From contig CM065297.1 of NCBI GenBank assembly GCA_032871835.1, positions 89,053,052-89,117,051 of the forward strand: a stretch of 64,000 bases of DNA, in the 5' to 3' direction. The notes under the pieces are model-generated. The model had not been told where the DNA came from, did not search any database, and worked only from the letters and a program-made list of their open reading frames with translations. A program made the translations under genes and the position numbers. The stretch comes from Dipteronia dyeriana. Its lineage: Eukaryota; Streptophyta; Magnoliopsida; Sapindales; Sapindaceae. This document shows positions 59,026 to 64,000 of the stretch, in pieces; the stretch's first letter is position 1, and every line of letters begins with the position of its first letter.

Positions 59026-59156
59026 TGACCACGTCATCAGTCACGTCATCACCATGTCAGCGACTCACAGTGCCACGTGAGCTCCAGTTGCGCTACATCA
59101 TCATTCAGTCTCGCCACGTCAGTGACATGTCATCGTCACGTCAGCACGTGCCATGT
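59026..59156. repeat. Cluster of CACGTCA-type motifs
   Basis: CACGTCA or a close variant (CATGTCA, CACGTGA, CACGTGCC) occurs about ten times in 130 bases, just inside copia element E. The complement TGACGTG is the core bound by plant bZIP factors. It may equally be a degenerate repeat in the old gag region. Confidence 0.6.
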
Positions 59157-59487
59157 CGCTAATTGGGGAATATTCTTTTACTGTCCAAGCATATTCCATT
59201 ACCGTCAGGGAATATTCCATTAGGCAAGTCAACTTAGTCCATAAATGTTTTGTGCTCAACTCAGTGCAATTTTCACCCGTTTTCAACAAAGTCGGACCTA
59301 TTTCCAGCTATTTCGATCTTTCCGGACGCAATCGTGCCATCAGTTTCTGCTAGTTTTTCTTATAAGTATTGTTTTGACATATTCAAGCTTTATTAACTTT
59401 ATTTTCAAGTGCGAAAAAAAATTATGATATCCAGCACAATTGCGGAAAAGTAACCCGATAGGTAATATATTTATATCTCAACATTAT

Positions 59488-59489
<2 letters not shown>

Positions 59490-59526
<37 letters not shown>
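59490..59526. repeat. (TA)n microsatellite
   Basis: About 18 TA units. Confidence 0.97.
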
Positions 59527-59529
<3 letters not shown>

Positions 59530-60009
59530 CCGTATAACAAGATGGCTTATGCCATCAATGGAACTCATATATATAATTCTGATTTATTTACCCGAAATGT
59601 TTTAATATTCTGTACATATCGGGAGAACTTATGTCCCAGAAATGTTTTAATTTTATGCTCATATCAGGTGATCTCATGGCCCTGAAATCATTTATTTTTG
59701 TACAATATATGAGACTGGCATATGTTATGACTCGGGACTGGCTTCGGTCGTGTCTTCATATATACTTGTATAACTATTATGCTTTTTATTACTTGTGCAT
59801 AATATATGAGACATGCTAGACCAACTAACAAGAACCTAAAGTTTCTAGATTTATGACATTTAAGTTGGTACGGTTTTGATAACCGATGAGAACCTGGAGT
59901 TTTGGATCCAGTGTTATATATTTGAAAGCCATACTTCAATATTTGGAACCTGGGGTTTCAAACTTGTTCAGAATCTGAAGTTACTCATATATATGAAATG
60001 ATATATTTA

Positions 60010-60355
60010 CATGTTATTCATTTGAGAAAATGATCTACACATCCAACATGATGTTGTGAGTATCATAAAAAAGATTTAATATCCTAATGAATAAATGAAT
60101 TTGGAAATAATATTTTATTCATTTTATACGTATCCAACATGATGTGGTAAGTATCGTAAAAAGGATTTAAGATCCTATCGAATAAAGAAATTGAAAATAA
60201 TATTTTATTCCATTTCTATGCATCCATTAGGATGCTTTGAGGATCGTAAAAAGGATTTAAGATCCTAACATATCATTTATTTGAGAACAATGGTTTACAC
60301 ATCCAGCAGGATACTGTGAGTATCATAAAAGGGATTTAACATTCTAATATCACGT
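60010..60355. repeat. Tandem repeat, 79-91-base unit, four copies
   Basis: ATCCAACATG or a variant starts at 60041, 60132, 60222 and 60301 (spacing 91, 90, 79). Each is followed by GTATCATAAAAAGGATTTAA and ATCCTAA. It lies in the former gag region of copia element E. Confidence 0.88.
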
Positions 60356-60689
60356 ATACTGAGATTGTAAAGGATATTTTATCCATTTGATACTTGCTCT
60401 TGAAGGAGCAAATATCAAGAGAGTAAATTTGGATATATTTAAATTTATGAGATATCAAAACATACCCCAAGAGTGGATGTTTGTAAATGACAAGAGAAAA
60501 TGGTTTACAGAATAAACTAAAATAAAGGAGGGGGGGTTATCATTTCAGATGGGATATAAAATGACATTACATATAATGTCTATGAAATTCCTAGAAGGGA
60601 AATACACATCTTGTCGAGAGTGCAATGATTCATACAGTTTCTGTGGAACCAGATATATTTTATGAATTTGACTTTGCTCTGAGCAAATG

Positions 60690-61010
60690 TTAATACTGTT
60701 TTCAGGTTCAACGGATCTGATAGAATGCTCCGGAGGAGCCACGATATTGTTATCAAACAATACTAAATTATGTATCAGATCCAACGGATCTGAAAGATAG
60801 TTCTGGCATAACCACGATATTGTTATCAAACAATACTAAATTATATATCAATGATACTTGATATTATTCAAATAAGAGCATAAAGAAATATGTTTATTTC
60901 AAGGGTGTATACTGTTAATACCAGATCAGATCCAATGGATCTGATTAAAGACTCTTGAAGAGTCACAATCTTATTACCAGATAGTATTAAATTGTATATC
61001 GTTGATATTT
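60690..61010. repeat. Diverged tandem repeat with CCAACGGATCTGA and CAATACTAAATTAT
   Basis: CAACGGATCTGA at about 60709 and 60782, and CCAATGGATCTGA at about 60931, each with ATATTGTTATCAAACAATACT or a variant after it. The third copy is about twice as far away as the second. Confidence 0.8.
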
Positions 61011-61099
61011 TATATCATTCAAACAGAATATAACAGAATCTGTTTAATTTCAAAGACATGCAGAGAAATGGATATCATATTGAAACTATGAATAAAGAT

Positions 61100-61900
61100 G
61101 GATATATGTGCATCACTTTACATAATTCAGGTCAGGAACTCATTACAGAATAGCCGCGTGCTTTATCATCTGAATTATATTACACTATAACAAAGAGTGT
61201 AGATACTTATGTAGTTATGAATCAAAAGTTTCCAGATTCCAAAATATTTATACTTTAGTATGACCGTATCAGTCACTCAGAATCTACAATGATACGTAGA
61301 ATCATTGAAAATTCTCATAGATATCCATTCAAGAATCAGAAGAGGCTTTATCGAGTGGGAACTTATGTACTGTGTATTCACAAGGAAAACTAACAGTAAA
61401 ACCATCTTATTATAAAAGTTGGTTTTGGATTCTCATCATTCCTACAAACAATTCAAGGAATATATATGGACATATTCATCCACCAATGATCCATTTCATT
61501 ATTATATGATTTTAATTGATGCATCTATGAGATGATCACATGTTTGTTTATTATCAAACATTGCCATATTACTTGTATTGATTATTAGTTTTTCAGGTAT
61601 ATTAACTTGATTGAACTTACAATATATTTGATGAATATTGCAAATCAATTGGGATAGATGTTCGATATCTAGTTTTCAGATATACTCATAATCAAAATGG
61701 ATCGATCAGAGGAATCACTTGTCAAATGTTTCCAGGTATTTGTGAGAATTTTATTATTTCGATACAGTTATTAAATTCTATAGAGGGACTTACTCAGTTC
61801 TTAAGATATTTGATTGTGTTGTATATCTCCTTATCATATATCTGGCATGATCTAAGATAATGTCTCTATATCATTATGAGATTAATGTTGATTTTGAATA
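61100..61900 (+). pseudogene. Integrase remnant of copia element E
   Basis: MIRRIIENSHRYPFKNQ (61290 on) is the region before the zinc finger. Then come IKVGFGFSSFLQTIQGI, SISLLYDFN and CIYEM, frameshifted remains of the core domain usually reading GPF-HYYMVLIDAST. About every 20 codons there is a stop or a shift. The identification rests on order and several short matches. Confidence 0.6.
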
Positions 61901-62053
61901 ATCTTCTATTAGACCATATAAACTTCTGATAGTTTATAATTTTACGCACAATCTGAATATTTTCATATTGATTAATTTCCAAATGTGAAAATTTCTCTAG
62001 AAGAGAAGTCAATGAAAAGTTACTTATATAGAAAATAGAGATACCGGTTCGGT

Positions 62054-62057
<4 letters not shown>

Positions 62058-62134
<77 letters not shown>
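62058..62134. repeat. (TA)n(TG)n compound microsatellite
   Basis: About 26 TA units followed by about 12 TG units. Confidence 0.97.
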
Positions 62135-62444
62135 CTCATTTCAATCTCCGTATATCTCAAATATGGAAGATAATTGATCATCAGATGATTATTAATCTAT
62201 TACATGGTATAATAAAGGTAAACAAGATTTTATAATTTGCTATCTCATAAACCCCGGCCGGGTAATTGTTCCTGTAGAACAATCAAAGCAAATTGCAACA
62301 AATAAATCATCTAATGGATATCATAAACTTATGAACCTTTTGACAGGTATTGTCATTGGGATCCCAAGAGTAAACAAAACTCGAGTTATGAATAAATCCA
62401 CTTTCTCTAAATCAACTCTTTAAGAGTCTGATATATCTAAAGAG

Positions 62445-62610
62445 ACACAAGTCTATGAAATGACTAAATCCATTGAAATGGAAGAAATCTCATCAGAGAT
62501 ACAAGTATATATTGAAATTAAGAAAATTTCTATACAAGTCTATGAAGTGACTAAATCCATTGATATGGAAGGAATCTCAACAGAGATACAAGAATATAGA
62601 AATTGAGAAA
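62445..62610. repeat. Tandem duplication, about 90-base unit
   Basis: CAAGTCTATGAAATGACTAA at 62450 recurs as CAAGTCTATGAAGTGACTAA at 62540, and GAGATACAAG follows in both. It lies in the linker between integrase and reverse transcriptase of copia element E. Confidence 0.85.
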
Positions 62611-62729
62611 ATTTCTACATAAGAGAAATGTGAAATCACAATGAAACAATCATTGATGATGTATTGTTATACACAGTAGCTCTACTGCAATTATAAATGA
62701 GGATTATGATTTTCATAAATATCAATGAT

Positions 62730-63330
62730 TGTAGACAAAGACATGATTGACCTAAATGAAAAGAAGCAATTCAAGAAGAATTGACTTCATAAGCCAAACA
62801 TAAAGTATTTAGACCAGCAGTACTACAGACAACCAGAGATGTCAAATTAATTGGATATTGATGGGTCTTTATATGGAAACGTAATGAGAAAAATGAGATC
62901 GTAAGATATGAGGCACGACTCGTAGTACAAGATTTCTCACAGAAACTTGGTATTCAAAAGTATTGAATATGATTACGTTCCGGATTTTTGATAAATTTGT
63001 TTGCCTTTGAAAGGCTTGAAATACGTCTTCTAGACGTAATAATCATTTATCTATATGATTCACTCAATGCAAATATTTATAATCCATGAAGGATTTAAAA
63101 ATGCTAAAAGCATGTAAATCGAGATCTCGTAATCTGTATTTGATGAACATACCAAAATCCTTATATGGATTAAAAACAAAATGAACGGATTGAGTATAAC
63201 CGTCTCAGTTAATATCCAATAAGATAAGGATATAATAAATCATATTATTTACTCAGGTGTCTTCATACAAAAATGAAAAAGAAAATATTGTCTCAACCTG
63301 AAGATCGAGCATAAATCAAATGGAATGTTT
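62730..63330 (+). pseudogene. Reverse transcriptase remnant of copia element E
   Basis: DKDMIDLNEKKQFKKN matches the CRQR-DWPKWKEAI start of related elements. Next, WVFIWKRNEKNEIVRYEARL and VVQDFSQKLGIQ are readable, and later NLY, then IPKSLYGLK. The catalytic box region is missing or unreadable. Stops in all frames. Confidence 0.65.
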
Positions 63331-63499
63331 GTCTATCAATCAGAATATATTGAAAAGATTCTGAAAAGATTCCATACGTATATTACTCCATAAAGTAAGT
63401 TTTTTCTTATACTCTCCCATAATCATTTATGATATTTTATGACATAAACATCCATAGGTTTCAGCTTAGCAATCAAGAAGATTGCTTCAAAATAATTTT

Positions 63500-64000
63500 T
63501 ATCAGGGGGAGAATTCTATCAGGAGGAGCATATCGAAGTATATTAATTATATTGAGGCATGTGTTCATTGTACTCTTTTTCCTTCCAATCAGGTTTTTGT
63601 CCCATTGGGTTTTCCTGATAAGGTTTTAATGATGCAATTCTCTAAGCATACCCAAAAATTATTTGATCCATAAAGATCATCATAAAAATTACATTGAACA
63701 GTTGATCATCGTATATATGTTATTTTGATCAAGAAGATCAATGTAACTATTACTTTGATCTTGCTAATCATCGTATATATGTTACCTTGATCCAGAAGAT
63801 CATCATAAATATTACTTTGATTCAATAGCTGAATGAATATATTCGCTATGGTTTTTATCCCACTGGGTTTTTCTTAGCAAAGTATAATTGTGAGAAATGT
63901 TTTAAAGGAAACAATAATTCTGGACATATGTACACTATACTCTTTTTCCCTTCGATCAGGTTTTATCCCACTGGGTTTTCCTGACAAGGTTTTTAATGAG
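63500..64000 (+). repeat. 3' internal end of copia element E, partly duplicated
   Basis: A purine tract (CAGGGGGAGAATT, 63504) is followed by ACTCTTTTTCCTTCC and CCCATTGGGTTTTCCTGA-AAGGTTTTAATG at about 63565-63630. The same block recurs at about 63940-64000, and a shorter CCCACTGGGTTTTTCTTAGC lies at 63860. A 60-base unit (CATCGTATATATGTTA) is also duplicated at 63705-63800. In relatives this block stands just before the 3' LTR. Confidence 0.65.

Larger units (their letters stand above)
58415..64000 (+). mobile_element. Decayed copia element (element E), right end outside window
   Basis: A probable LTR, a primer site of the AACACGTTATCAGCACGA type (here CAACACGTTCAGCACGAG), then a long stretch with no intact frame but with recognisable integrase and reverse transcriptase in order. 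At the end is the CCCACTGGGTTTTCCT motif found before the 3' LTR of this group of copia elements. Internal tandem repeats have grown in several places. Very old. Confidence 0.72.

Noticed and set aside
63429..63673. Two overlapping frames of about 65 codons near the right end
   Set aside because: They fall in the 3' non-coding block of a decayed copia element.
1..64000. tRNA, rRNA or microRNA genes
   Set aside because: I looked for cloverleaf and conserved rRNA sequences and saw none that I could support; a covariance model scan would be decisive.

Overview
The window is nuclear DNA from a flowering plant, almost certainly a eudicot, although the species cannot be read from it. The evidence is GT-AG introns of 65-470 bases, a plant CHX-type cation/H+ antiporter copy, a nuclear-encoded group II intron maturase, and plant lineages of LTR retrotransposon, LINE and MITE. 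Most of the window is retrotransposon sequence. I see one gene that looks functional: the maturase at 41112-43997, on the minus strand.

Layout. (1) 1-11663 is a minus-strand Ty3/gypsy element of the Tat type (element A), cut by the left window edge. (2) 11664-12322 is a LINE fragment on the minus strand that A interrupts. (3) 12323-35840 is a second Tat element (outer element), with a perfect 5-base target duplication. A sister-family element (inner element, 15456-27317) sits inside its protease region. (4) 36015-38727 is a CHX15-like antiporter pseudogene whose start lies 174 bases beyond the outer element. (5) 41112-43997 is the maturase gene, in two exons. (6) 44692-45070 is an LTR-like block. 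(7) 45189-55160 is a second LINE, split by a Ty1/copia element (element D, 45942-54027, perfect target duplication). (8) 55987-58001 is a cluster of nested MITEs. (9) 58415-64000 is a very decayed plus-strand copia element (element E) that runs off the right edge.

The most striking feature is shared by all three Tat elements. Each has, after pol, a block of tandem repeats and then an accessory gene facing the opposite way, ending towards pol. The accessory gene has three exons and two small introns, and its product combines a conserved N-terminal domain with a C-terminal coiled coil. In element A it also has a visible TATA box and leader. Extra and antisense ORFs are known in plant Tat elements; the exon map, the splice-site decay and the higher-order repeats are what can be added here. 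Copia element D carries a different accessory ORF of about 305 codons ahead of gag, which I do not recognise.

Order of events inferred from the nesting: the first LINE inserted, then A and the outer element landed in it, then the inner element landed in the outer one. A hand count over the first 300 or so bases gives LTR differences of about 8% for the outer element and 5% for the inner, consistent with that order.
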